A stretch of DNA of 64,000 nucleotides from Chamaea fasciata (Eukaryota; Chordata; Aves; Passeriformes; Sylviidae). The position numbers and the translations under genes are program-made. Each line of letters starts with the position of its first letter. Position 1 is the first letter of the stretch. The stretch lies in NCBI GenBank assembly GCA_029207755.1, contig JARCOQ010000171.1, positions 62,001-126,000 on the forward strand, in the 5' to 3' direction. Below the pieces are notes generated by a model. The model did not search any database. It was not told the origin of the DNA and worked only from the letters and a program-made list of their open reading frames with translations. Shown in pieces: positions 41,772-53,039 of the stretch.

Positions 41772-44253
41772 ATGTCAGTTTTTAGGAGGCCTTTGGCCCT
41801 CCATGGGAAGCCAGGCTTCCTGCTTGTGGCAGCTTGCATCAGGAGGAAATCGTGTTCCGTTCGGGATTGTAGGGGGCCGGAGCTGGGTGCCCGGATGAGG
41901 GAGTTGGACACAAAGGATGGGCTGTTTCCAGGGGTAAGTAAAGTCAGCTGCCCAAATGCCTGATGTCAGTTTGCAGGTGGCTATTGGTCCTCCATGGAAA
42001 GCCAGGCTTCCAGCTTGTGGCAGCTTGCATCGGGAAGTAATACTGATCTGTTCGGGATTGCAGGTGTCCGAGGCCTGGTGCCCGGCAGAGGGAGTTGGGC
42101 ACAAAGGATGGGCTGTTTCCAGGGGTAAGTAAAGTCAGCTGCCCAGGTGCCTGATGTCAGTTTGTAGGAGGCCTTTGGCCCTCCAAGGGAAGCTTGTCTT
42201 CCAGTTTGTGGCAGCTTGCATCTGGAAGCAATCCTGTTCCGTTCGGGATTGTAGGTGGGCGAGACCTGGTGCCCGGCAGAGGGAGTTGGGCACAAAGGAT
42301 GGGCTGTTTCCAGGGGTAAGTAAAGTCAGCTGCCCAGGTGCCTGATGCCAGTTTGTAGGAGGCCTTTGGTCCTCCATGAGAAACCAGTCTTCCAGCTTGT
42401 GGCAGCTTTCATCTGGAAGAAATCCTGTTCCGTTCGGGATTGTAGGTGGCCGAGGCCAGGTGCCCGGCAGAGGGAGTTGGGCACAAAGGATGGCCTGTTT
42501 CCAGGGGTAAGTAAAGTCAGCTGCCCAGGTGCCTGATGTCAGTTTGTAGGAGGCCTTTGGCCCTCCAAGTGAAGCCGCGTCTCCAGCTTGTGGCAGCTTG
42601 CATCTGGAAGAACTCCGGTTCCGTTCGGGATTGTAGGTGGCCGAGGCCAGGTGCCCGGCAGAGGGAGTTGGGCACAAAGGATGTCCTTTTTCCAGGGATA
42701 AGTAAAGTCAGCTGCCCAGGTGCCTGATGTCAGTTTGTAGGAGGCCTTTGGCCCTCCAAGGGAAGCTAGTCTTCCAGCTTGTGGCAGCATGCATCTGGAA
42801 GAAATCCTGTTTCGTTCGGGATTGTAGGTGGCCGAGGCCAGGTGCCCGGCAGAGGGAGTTGGGCACAAAGATGTCCTGTTTAGAGCGGTAAGTAAAGTCA
42901 GCTGCCCACGTGCCTGATGTCAGTTTGTAGGAGGCCTTTGGCCCTCCAAGGGAAGCCAGGCTTCCTGCTTGTGGCAGCTTGCATCTGGAAGAAATCCTGT
43001 TCCGTTCAGGATTGTAGGTGGCCGAGGCCTGGTGCCCGGCAGAGGGAGTTGGGCACAAAGGATGGGCTGTTTCCAGGGGTAAGTAAAGTCATCTGCCCAG
43101 GTGCCTGATGTCAGTTTGTAGGAGGCCTTTGGCCCTCCAAGGGAAGCTTGTCTTCCAGTTTGTGGCAGCTTGCATCTGGAAGAAATCCTGTTCCGTTCGG
43201 GATTGTAGGTGGGCGAGGCCAGGTGCCCGGCAGAGGGAGTTGGGCACAACTGATGGGCTGTTTCCAGAAGTAAGTAAAGTCAGCTGCCAAGGTGCCTGAT
43301 GTCAGTTTGTAGGAGGCCTTTGGCCCTCCAAGGGAAGCTTGTCTTCCAGTTTGTGGCAGCTTGCATCTGAAAGAAATCCTGTTCCGTTCAGGATTGTAGG
43401 TGGGCGAGGCCTGGTGCTTGGCAGAGGGAGTTGGGCACAAAGGATGGGCTGTTTCCAGGGGTAAGTTAAGTCAGCTGCCCAAATGTCTGATGTCAGTTTG
43501 TAGGAGGCCTTTGGCCCTCCAAGGGAAGCTAGTCTTTCTGTTAAAGGCAGCTTGCATCTGGAAGAAATCCTGTTCCGTTCAAGATTGTAGGTGGCCGAGG
43601 CCAGGTGCCCGGCAGAGGGAGTTGGGCACAAAGGATGGGCTGTTTCCAGGGGTAAGTAAAGTCAGCTGCCCAGGTGCCTGATGTCAGTTAGTAGGAGGCC
43701 TTTGGCCCTCCATGGGTAGCCAGGTTTACAGCTTGTGGCAGCTTGCATCTGGAAGAAATCCTGTTCCGTTCGGGATTGTAGGTGGCCGAGGCCAGGTGCC
43801 CGGCAGAGGGAGTTGGGCACTTATGATGGCTGGTTTCCAGTGGTAAGTAAGGTCAGCAGCCCAGGTGCCTGATGTCAGTTTGTAGGAGGCCTTTGGCCCT
43901 CCAAGGGAAGCTAGTCTTCCAGCTTGTGGCAGCTTGCATCTGGAAGAAATCTTGTTCTGTTCGGGATTGTAGGTGGGCGAGGCCCGGTGCCCGGCAGAGG
44001 GAGTTTGGCACAAAGGATGGGCTGTTTACAGGGGTAAGTAAAGTCAGCTGCCCAGGTGCCTGATGTCAGTTTTTAGGAGGCCTTTGGCCCCCCAAGTGAA
44101 GCCACGTTTCCAGCTTGTGGCAGCTTGCATCTGGAAGAACTCCGGTTCCGTTCGGGATTGTAGGTGGCCGAGGCCATCTGCCCGACAGAGGGAGTTGGGC
44201 ACAAAGGATGTCTTGTTTCCAGGGGTAAGTAAAGTCATCTGCCCAGGTGCCTG
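41772..44253 (+). repeat. HOR segment 10 (13 monomers)
   Basis: Order: D-E-A-F-C'-B/M-G-A-K-J-H-B-C. It is 2,482 bp because one G is missing near 42870. C' at 42536 reads GAAGCCGCGTCTCC with GAACTCCGG and ends GGATGTCCTTTTTCC; related C' copies occur at 49029 and 61632. Confidence 0.83.
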
Positions 44254-44826
44254 ATGTCAGTTTTTAGGAGGCCTTTGGCCCTCCATGGGAAGCCAGGCTT
44301 CCTGCTTGTGGCAGCTTGCATCTGGAAGAAATCCTGTTCCGTTCGGGATTGTTGGGGGCCGGAGCTGGGAGCCCCGATGAGGGAGTTGGACACAAAGGAT
44401 GGGCTGTTTCCAGGGGTAAGTAAAGTCAGCTGCCCAGGTGCCTGATGTCAGTTTGCAGGTGGCTATTGGTCCTCCATGGAAAGCCAGGCTTCCAGCTTGT
44501 GGCAGCTTGCATCGGGAAGTAATACTGATCTGTTCGGGATTGCAGGTGGCCGAGGCCTGGTGCCCGGCAGAGGGAGTTGGGCACAAAGGATGGCCTGTTT
44601 CCAGGGCTAAGTAAAGTCAGCTGCCCAGGTGCCTGATGTCAGTTTGTAGGAGGCCTTTGGCCCTCCAAGGGAAGCCTGTCTTCCAGTTTGTGGCAGCTTG
44701 CATCTGGAAGAAATCCTGTTCCGTTCGAGATTGTAGGTGGCCGAGGCCAGGTGCCCGGCAGAGGGAGTTGGGCACAAATGATGGCCTGTTTCTTTAGGAA
44801 AGTAAAGTCAGCTGACCCGGTGCCTG

Positions 44827-45017
44827 ATGTCAGTTTGTAGGAGGCCTTTGGCCCTCCAAGTGAAGCCACATTTCCAGCTTGTGGCAGCTTGCATCTGGAA
44901 GAACTCCTGTTCCGTTCAGGATTGTAGGTGGCCAAAGCTGTGGGCCCGGCTGAGGGAGTTGGGCACAAATGATGGCCTGTTTCCAGGGGTAAGTAAAGTC
45001 AGCTGCCCAGGTGCCTG
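44827..45017 (+). repeat. Family N monomer (type copy, right-domain specific)
   Basis: AAGTGAAGCCACATTTCC, GAACTCCTG and GGCCAAAGCTGTGGGCCC followed by GGCTGAGGG or GGCAGAGGG. It is related to C but distinct. Copies: 39291, 40817 (mosaic), 41008, 44827, 49793, 53804, 57814, 60296, 62587. None was seen left of 39.2 kb. Confidence 0.85.
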
Positions 45018-45208
45018 ATGTCAGTTTGTAGGAGGCCTTTGGCCCTCCAAGGGAAGCTTGTCTTCCTGTTCAAGGCAGTTTGCATCGGGAAGAAATCCTG
45101 TTCCGTTCGGGATTGTAGGTGGCCGGAGCTGGGTGCCCAGCTGAGGGAGTTAGGCACAAAGGATGGGCTGTTTCCAGGGGTAAGTAAAGTCAGCTGCCCA
45201 GGTGCCTG
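45018..45208 (+). repeat. Family O monomer (type copy, right-domain specific)
   Basis: TCTTCCTGTTCAAGGCAG, TTTGCATCGGGAAG, GGCCGGAGCTGGGTGCC and CAGCTGAGGGAGTTAGG. It nearly always follows N, giving an N-O pair comparable to D-E. Copies: 39481, 41199, 45018, 45973, 49984, 53995, 58005, 60486, 62778. The CCCGGC to CCCAGC change is again CpG-type. Confidence 0.85.
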
Positions 45209-45781
45209 ATGTCAGTTTGTAGGAGGCCTTTGGCCCTCCAAGGGAAGCTAGTCTTCAAGCTTGTGGCAGCTTGCATCTGGAAGAAATGCTGCTCCGTTCG
45301 GAATTGTAGGTGGCCGAGGCCAGGTGCCCGGCAGAGGGAGTTGGGCACAAAGGATGTCCTGTTTAAAGGGGTAAGTAAAGTCAGCTGACCACGTGCCTGA
45401 TGTCAGTTTGTAGGAGGCCTTTGGCCCTCCATGGGAAGCCAGGCTTCCTGCTTGTGGCAGCTTGCATCTGGAAGAAATCCTGTTCCGTTCAGGATTGTAG
45501 GTGGCCGAGGCCTGGTGCCCGGCAGAGGGAGTTGGGCACAAAGGATGGGCTGTTTCCAGGAGTAAGTAAAGTCAGCTGCCCAGGTGCCTGATGTCAGTTT
45601 GTAGGAGGCCTTTGGTTTTCCAAGGGAAACCAGTCTTCCAGCTTGTGGCCGCTTGCATCGGGAAGAAATCCTGTTCCGTTCGGGATTGTAGGTGGCCGAG
45701 GCCAGGTGCCCGGCAGAGGGAGTTGGGCACAAAGGATGGCCTGTTTCCAGGGATAAGTAAAGTCAGCTGCCCAGGTGCCTG

Positions 45782-45972
45782 ATGTCAGTTTGTAGGAGGC
45801 CTTTGACCCACCAAGATAAGCCAGGTTTCCTGCTTGTGGCAGCTTGCATCTGGAAGAAATCCTGTTCCGTTCGGGATTGTAGGTTGCCGGAGCAGGGTGC
45901 CCGGCAGAGGAAGTTGGGCACAAAGGATGGCCTGTTTCCAGGGGTAAGTAAAGTCAGCTGCCCAGGTGCCTG
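45782..45972 (+). repeat. Family P monomer (type copy, right-domain specific)
   Basis: CCTTTGACCCACCAAGA, AAGCCAGGTTTCCTGC and, in most copies, CCTGTTACGTTCGGG. Copies: 40244, 40435 (variant), 45782, 47883, 53422, 57432, 59914. From 47883 on, P follows E directly and the start reads GTAGGTGGCC. Confidence 0.83.
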
Positions 45973-47500
45973 ATGTCAGTTTGTAGGAGGCCTTTGTCCC
46001 TCCATGGGAAGCTTGTCTTCCTGTTCAAGGCAGTTTGCATCGGGAAGAAATCCTGTTTCGTTCGGGATTGTAGGTGGCCGGAGCTGGGTGCCCAGCTGAG
46101 GGAGTTGGGCACAAAGGATGGCCTATTTCCAGGGGTAAGTAAAGTCAGCTGCCCAGGTGCCTGATGTCAGTTTGTAGGAGGCCTTTGGCCCTCCATGGGA
46201 AGCCAGGCTTCCTGCTTGTGGCAGCTTGCATCTGGAAGAAATCCTGTTCCGTTCGGGATTGTAGGTGGCCGAGGCCTGGTGCCCGGCAGAGGGAGTTGGG
46301 CACAAAGGATGGGCTGTTTCCAGGGGTAAGTAAAGTCAGCTGCCCAGGTGCCTGATGTCAGTTTGTAGGAGGCCTTTGGCCCTCCAAGGGAAGCTTGTCT
46401 TCCAGTTTGTGGCAGCTTGCATCTGGAAGAAATCCTGTTCCGTTCGGGATTGTAGGTGGGCGAGGCCTGGTGCCCGGCAGAGGGAGTTGGGCACAAAGGA
46501 TGGGCTGTTTCCAGGGGTAAGTAAAGTCAGCTGCCCAGGTGCCTGATGTCAGTTTTTAGGAGGCCTTTGGCCCTCCAAGGGAAGCTTGTCTTCCAGTTTG
46601 TGGCAGCTTGCATCTGGAAGAAATCCTGTTCCGTTCGGGATTGTAGGTGGGCGAGGCCTGGTGCTTGGCAGAGGGAGTTGGGCACAAAGGATGGGCTGTT
46701 TCCAGGGGTAAGTTAAGTCAGCTGCCCAAATGTCTGATGTCAGTTTATAGGAGGCCTTTGGCCCTCCAAGGGAAGCTAGTCTTCCTGTTAAAGGCAGCTT
46801 GCATCTGGAAGAAATCCTGTTCCGTTCGGGATTGTAGGTGGCCGAGGCCAGGTGCCCGGCAGAGGGAGTTGGGCACATATGATGGCTGGTTTCCAGGGGT
46901 AAGTAAGGTCAGCAGCCCAGGTGCCTGATGTCAGTTTGTAGGAGGCCTTTGGCCCTCCAAAAGATGACATGCTTCCAGTTTGTGGCAGCTTGCATCTGGA
47001 AGAAATCCTGTTCCGTTCAGGATTGTAGGTGGCCGAGGCCTGGTGCCCGGCAGAGGGAGTTGGGCACAAAGGATGGCCTGTTTCCAGGGGTAAGTAAAGT
47101 CAGCAGCCCAGGTGCCTGATGTCAGTTTGTAGGAGGCCTTTCGCTATCCAAGGGAAGCTAGTCTTCCAGCTTGTGGCAGCTTCCATCTGGAAGAAATCCT
47201 GTTCCGTTCGGGATTGTAGGTGGCCGAGGCCAGGTGCCTGGCAGAGGGAGTTGGGCACAAAGGATGGGCTGTTTCCAGGGGTAAGTAAAGTCAGATGCCC
47301 AGGTGCCTGATGTCAGTTTGTAGGAGGCCTTTGGCCCCCCAAGTGAAGCCACGTTTCCAGCTTGTGGCAGCTTGCATCTGGAAGAACTCCGGTTCCGTTC
47401 GGGATTGTAGGTGGCCGAGGCCATCTGCCCGGCAGAGGGAGTTGGGCACAAAGGATGTCTTGTTTCCAGGGGTAAGTAAAGTCATCTGCCCAGGTGCCTG

Positions 47501-50500
47501 ATGTCAGTTTTTAGGAGGCCTTTGGCCCTCCATGGGAAGCCAGGCTTCCTGCTTGTGGCAGCTTGCATCAGGAGGAAATCGTGTTCCGTTCGGGATTGTA
47601 GGGGGCCGGAGCTGGGTGCCCGGATGAGGGAGTTGGACACAAAGGATGGGCTGTTTCCAGGGGTAAGTAAAGTCAGCTGCCCAGGTGCCTGATGTCAGTT
47701 TGCAGGTGGCTATTGGTCCTCCATGGAAAGCCAGGCTTCCAGCTTGTGGCAGCTTGCATCGGGAAGTAATACTGATCTGTTCGGGATTGTAGGTGGCCGA
47801 GGCCTGGTGCCCGGCAGAGGGAGTTGGGCACAAAGGATGGCCTGTTTCCAGGGGTAAGTAAAGTCAGCTGCCCAGGTGCCTGATGTCAGTTTGTAGGTGG
47901 CCTTTGACCCACCAAGAGAAGCCAGGTTTCCTGCTTGTGGCAGCTTGCATCTGGAAGAAATCCTGTTACGTTCGGGATTGTAGGTGGCCGAGGCCTGGTG
48001 CCCAGCAGAGGGAGTTGGGCACAAAGGATGGCCTGTTTCCAGGGGTAAGTAAAGTCAGCTGCCCAGGTGCCTGATGTCAGTTTGTAGGAGGCCTTTGGCC
48101 CTCCATGGGAAGCCAGGCTTCCTGCTTGTGGCAGCTTGCATCTGGAAGAAATCCTGTTCCGTTCAGGATTGTAGTTGGCCGAGGCCTGGTGCCCGGCAGA
48201 GGGAGTTGGGCACAAAGGATGGCCTGTTTCCAGGGCTAAGTAAAGTCAGCTGCCCAGGTGCCTGATGTCAGTTTGTAGGAGGCCTTTGGCCCTCCAAGGG
48301 AAGCTTGTCTTCCAGTTTGTGGCAGCTTGCATCTGGAAGAAATCCTGTTCCGTTCGGGATTGTAGGTGGGCGAGGCCTGGTGCCCGGCAGAGGGAGTTGG
48401 GCACAAAGGATGGGCTGTTTCCAGGGGTAAGTAAAGTCAGCTGCCCAGGTGCCTGATGTCAGTTTGTAGGAGGCCTTTGGCCCTCCAAGGGAAGCTTGTC
48501 TTCCAGTTTGTGGCAGCTTGCATCTGGAAGAAATCCTGTTCCGTTCGGGATTGTAGGTGGGCGAGGCCTGGTGCTTGGCAGAGGGAGTTGGGCACAAAGG
48601 ATGGGCTGTTTCCAGGGGTAAGTTAAGTCAGCTGCCCAAATGTCTGATGTCAGTTTATAGGAGGCCTTTGGCCCTCCAAGGGAAGCTAGTCTTCCTGTTA
48701 AAGGCAGCTTGCATATGGAAGAAATCCTGTTCCGTTCGGGATTGTAGGTGGCCGAGGCCAGGTGCCCGGCAGAGGGAGTTGGGCACAAAGGATGGGCTGT
48801 TTCCAGGGGTAAGTAAAGTCAGCTGCCCAGGTGCCTGATGTCAGTTTGTAGGAGGCCTTTGGCCCTCCATGGGAAGCCAGGTTTACTGCTTGTGGCAGCT
48901 TGCATCTGGAAGAAATCCTGTTCCGTTCGGGATTGTAGGTGGCCGAGGCCAGGTGCCCGGCAGAGGGAGTTGGGCACATATGATGGCTGGTTTCCAGGGG
49001 TAAGTAAGGTCAGCAGCCCAGGTGCCTGATGTCAGTTTGTAGGCGGCCTTTGGCCCTCCAAGGGAAGCCGCGTTTCCAGCTTGTGGCAGCTTGCATCTGG
49101 AAGAACTCCGGTTCCGTTCGGGATTGTAGGTGGCCGAGGCCAGGTGCCCGGCAGAGGGAGTTGGGCACAAAGGATGTCCTTTTTCCAGGGATAAGTAAAG
49201 TCAGCTGCCCAGGTGCCTGATGTCAGTTTGTAGGAGGCCTTTGGCCCTCCAAGGGAAGCTAGTCTTCAAGCTTGTGGCAGCTTGCATCTGGAAGAAATGC
49301 TGTTCCGTTCGGAATTGTAGGTGGCCGAGGCCAGGTGCCCGGCAGAGGGAGTTGGGCACAAAGGATGTCCTGTTTAGAGGGGTAAGTAAAGTCAGCTGCC
49401 CACGTGCCTGATGTCAGTTTGTAGGAGGCCTTTGGCCCTCCATGGGAAGCCAGGCTTCCAGCTTGTGGCAGCTTGCATCGGGAAGTAATACTGATCTGTT
49501 CGGGATTGCAGGTGGCCGAGGCCTGGTGCCCGGCAGAGGGAGTTGGGCACAAAGGATGGCCTGTTTCCAGGGGTAAGTAAAGTCAGCTGCCCAGGTGCCT
49601 GATGTCAGTTTGTAGGAGGCCTTTGGCCCTCCAAGGGAAGCCTGTCTTCCAGTTTGTGGCAGCTTGCATCTGGAAGAAATCCTGTTCCGTTCGGGATTGT
49701 AGGTGGCCGAGGCCAGGTGCCCGGCAGAGGGAGTTGGGCACAAATGATGGCCTGTTTCTCTAGGAAAGTAAAGTCAGCTGACCCGGTGCCTGATGTCAGT
49801 TTGTAGGAGGCCTTTGGCCCTCCAAGTGAAGCCACATTTCCAGCTTGTGGCAGCTTGCATCTGGAAGAACTCCTGTTCCGTTCGGGATTGTAGGTGGCCA
49901 AAGCTGTGGGCCCGGCTGAGGGAGTTGGGCACAAATGATGGCCTGTTTCCAGGGGTAAGTAAAGTCAGCTGCCCAGGTGCCTGATGTCAGTTTGTAGGAG
50001 GCCTTTGGCCCTCCAAGGGAAGCTTGTCTTCCTGTTCAAGGCAGTTTGCATCGGGAAGAAATCCTGTTCCGTTCGGGATTGTAGGTGGCCGGAGCTGGGT
50101 GCCCAGCTGAGGGAGTTAGGCACAAAGGATGGGCTGTTTCCAGGGGTAAGTAAAGTCAGCTGCCCAGGTGCCTGATGTCAGTTTGTAGGAGGCCTTTGGC
50201 CCTCCAAGGGAAGCTAGTCTTCCAGCTTGTGGCAGCTTGCATCTGGAAGAAATGCTGCTCCGTTCGGAATTGTAGGTGGCTGAGGCCAGGTGCCCGGTAG
50301 AGGGAGTTGGGCACAAAGGATGTCCTGTTTAGAGGGGTAAGTAAAGTCAGCTGCCAAGGTGCCTGATGTCAGTTTGTAGGAGGCCTTTGGCCCTCCAAGG
50401 GAAGCTTGTCTTCCAGTTTGTGGCAGCTTGCATCTGGAAGAAATCCTGTTCCGTTCGGGATTGTAGGTGGGCGAGGCCTGGTGCCCGGCAGAGGGAGTTG

Positions 50501-51511
50501 GGCACAAAGGATGGGCTGTTTCCAGGGGTAAGTAAAGTCAGCTGCCCAGGTGCCTGATGTCAGTTTGTAGGAGGCCTTTGGCCCTCCAAGGGAAGCTTGT
50601 CTTCCAGTTTGTGGCAGCTTGCATCTGGAAGAAATCCTGTTCCGTTCGGGATTGTAGGTGGGCGAGGCCTGGTGCCCGGCAGAGGGAGTTGGGCACAAAG
50701 GATGGCCTGTTTCCAGGGGTAAGTTAAGTCAGCTGCCCAAATGTCTGATGTCAGTTTATAGGAGGCCTTTGGCCCTCCAAGGGAAGCTAGTCTTCCTGTT
50801 AAAGGCAGCTTGCATCTGGAAGAAATCCTGTTCCGTTCGGGATTGTAGGTGGCCGAGGCCAGGTGCCCGGCAGAGGGAGTTGGGCACATATGATGGCTGG
50901 TTTCCAGGGGTAAGTAAGGTCAGCTGCCCAGGTGCCTGATGTCAGTTTGTAGGAGGCCTTTGGCCCTCCAAGGGATGACATGCTTCCAGTTTGTGGCAGC
51001 TTGCATCTGGAAGAAATCCTGTTCCGTTCAGGATTGTAGGTGGCCGAGGCCTGGTGCCCGGCAGAGGGAGTTGGGCACAAAGGATGGGCTGTTTCCAGGG
51101 GTAAGTAAAGTCAGCAGCCCAGGTGCCTGATGTCAGTTTGTAGGAGGCCTTTCGCCCTCCAAGGGAAGCTAGTCTTCCAGCTTGTGGCAGCTTCCATCTG
51201 GAAGAAATCCTGTTCCGTTCGGGATTGTAGGTGGCCGAGGCCAGGTGCCCGGCAGAGGGAGTTGGGCACAAAGGATGGGCTGTTTCCAGGGGTAAGTAAA
51301 GTCAGATGCCCAGGTGCCTGATGTCAGTTTGTAGGAGGCCTTTGGCCTCCCAAGTGAAGCCACGTTTCCAGCTTCTGGCAGCTTGCATCTGGAAGAACTC
51401 CGGTTCCGTTCGGGATTGTAGGTGGCCGAGGCCATCTGCCCGGCAGAGGGAGTTGGGCACAAAGGATGTCTTGTTTCCAGGGGTAAGTAAAGTCATCTGC
51501 CCAGGTGCCTG
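47501..51511 (+). repeat. HOR segment 12 (21 monomers)
   Basis: Order: D-E-P-G-A-K-J-H-C'-B/M-G/E-A/Q-N-O-B/M-A-A-J/H-I-B-C, exactly 21 x 191 bp. The G/E monomer at 49411 is a chimera. The block from 48074 is repeated at 60677 with shared private variants (GTAGTTGGCC in G, GCATATGG in J). Confidence 0.83.
49411..49601 (+). repeat. G/E chimeric monomer at a one-monomer deletion
   Basis: The front reads CCATGGGAAGCCAGGC and the tail CAGCTTGTGGC, GCATCGGGAAG and TAATACTGATC of E. The corresponding place at 62014-62395 has separate D and E monomers. The switch lies within AAGCCAGGCTTCC at 49447-49459, common to both. Confidence 0.8.
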
Positions 51512-51702
51512 ATGTCAGTTTTTAGGAGGCCTTTGGCCCTCCATGGGAAGCCAGGCTTCCTGCTTGTGGCAGCTTGCATCTGGAAGAACTCCGGTTCCGT
51601 TCGGGATTGTAGGGGGCCGGAGCTGGGTGCCCGGATGAGGGAGTTGGACACAAAGGATGGGCTGTTTCCAGGGGTAAGTAAAGTCAGCTGCCCAGGTGCC
51701 TG
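51512..51702 (+). repeat. D monomer with an internal C-type patch
   Basis: Both ends are D (TTTTTAGG and CCAGGCTTCC at the front; GGGGGCCGGAGC and GGATGAGGG at the back), but the centre reads GAAGAACTCCGGTTCC as in C, at about 51583-51598. Two exchanges close together, or a short gene-conversion tract, would explain this. Confidence 0.75.
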
Positions 51703-53039
51703 ATGTCAGTTTGCAGGTGGCTATTGGTCCTCCATGGAAAGCCAGGCTTCCAGGTTGTGGCAGCTTGCATCGGGAAGTAATACTGATCTGTTCGGGATTG
51801 CAGGTGGCCGAGGCCTGGTGCCCGGCAGAGGGAGTAGGGCACAAAGGATGGCCTGTTTCCAGGGGTAAGTAAAGTCAGCTGCCCAGGTGCCTGATGTCAG
51901 TTTGTAGGAGGCCTTTGGCCCTCCAAGGGAAGCTTGTCTTCCAGTTTGTGGCAGCTTGCATCTGGAAGCAATCCTGTTCCGTTCGGGATTGTAGGTGGGC
52001 GAGACCTGGTGCCCGGCAGAGGGAGTTGGGCACAAAGGATGGGCTGTTTTCAGGGGTAAGTAAAGTCAGCTGCCCAGGTGCCTGATGCCAGTTTGTAGGA
52101 GGCCTTTGGTCCTCCATGGGAAACCAGTCTTCCAGCTTGTGGCAGCTTGCATCTGGAAGAAATCCTGTTCCGTTCGGGATTGTAGGTGGCCGAGGCCAGG
52201 TGCCCGGCAGAGGGAGTTGGGCACAAAGGATGGCCTGTTTCCAGGGGTAAGTAAAGTCAGCTGCCCAGGTGCCTGATGTCAGTTTGTAGGAGGCCTTTGG
52301 CCCTCCATGGGAAGCCAGGCTTCCTGCTTGTGGCAGCTTGCATCTGGAAGAAATCCTGTTCCGTTCAGGATTGTAGGTGGCCGAGGCCTGGTGCCCGGCA
52401 GAGGGAGTTGGGCACAAAGGATGGCCTGTTTCCAGGGGTAAGTAAAGTCAGCTGCCCAGGTGCCTGATGTCAGTTTGTAGGAGGCCTTTGGCCCTCAAAG
52501 GGAAGCTTGTCTTCCAGTTTGTGGCAGCTTGCATCTGGAAGAAATCCTGTTCCGTTCGGGATTGTAGGTGGGCGAGGCCTGGTGCCCGGCAGAGGGAGTT
52601 GGGCACAAAGGATGGCCTGTTTCCAGGGCTAAGTAAAGTCAGCTGCCCAGGTGCCTGATGTCAGTTTGTAGGAGGCCTTTCGCCCTCCAAGGGAAGCTAG
52701 TCTTCCAGCTTGTGGCAGCTTCCATCTGGAAGAAATCCTGTTCCGTTCGGGATTGTAGGTGGCCGAGGCCAGGTTCCCGGCAGAGGGAGTTGGGCACAAA
52801 GGATGGGCTGTTTCCAGGGGTAAGTAAAGTCAGATGCCCAGGTGCCTGATGTCAGTTTGTAGGAGGCCTTTGGCCCCCCAAGTGAAGCCACGTTTCCAGC
52901 TTGTGGCAGCTTGCATCTGGAAGAACTCCGGTTCCGTTCGGGATTGTAGGTGGCCGAGGCCATCTGCCCGGCAGAGGGAGTTGGGCACAAAGGATGTCTT
53001 GTTTCCAGGGGTAAGTAAAGTCATCTGCCCAGGTGCCTG
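51512..53039 (+). repeat. HOR segment 13, 8-monomer unit, copy 1
   Basis: Order: D-E-A-F-G-A-B-C, exactly 8 x 191 bp. The D copy carries a C-type patch. From 51894 onward it is repeated at 55904 with no difference noticed, including shared variants GTTTTCAGGGG near 52047 and CCCTCAAAGGG near 52493. Confidence 0.87.

Larger units (their letters stand above)
44254..47500 (+). repeat. HOR segment 11 (17 monomers)
   Basis: Order: D-E-A/Q-N-O-B/M-G-F'-P-O-G-A-K-J/H-I-B-C, exactly 17 x 191 bp. The O at 45973 stands without a preceding N, an exception to the N-O pairing. The closing A-K-J/H-I-B-C run is the same as in the later right-type 13-mers. Confidence 0.83.
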
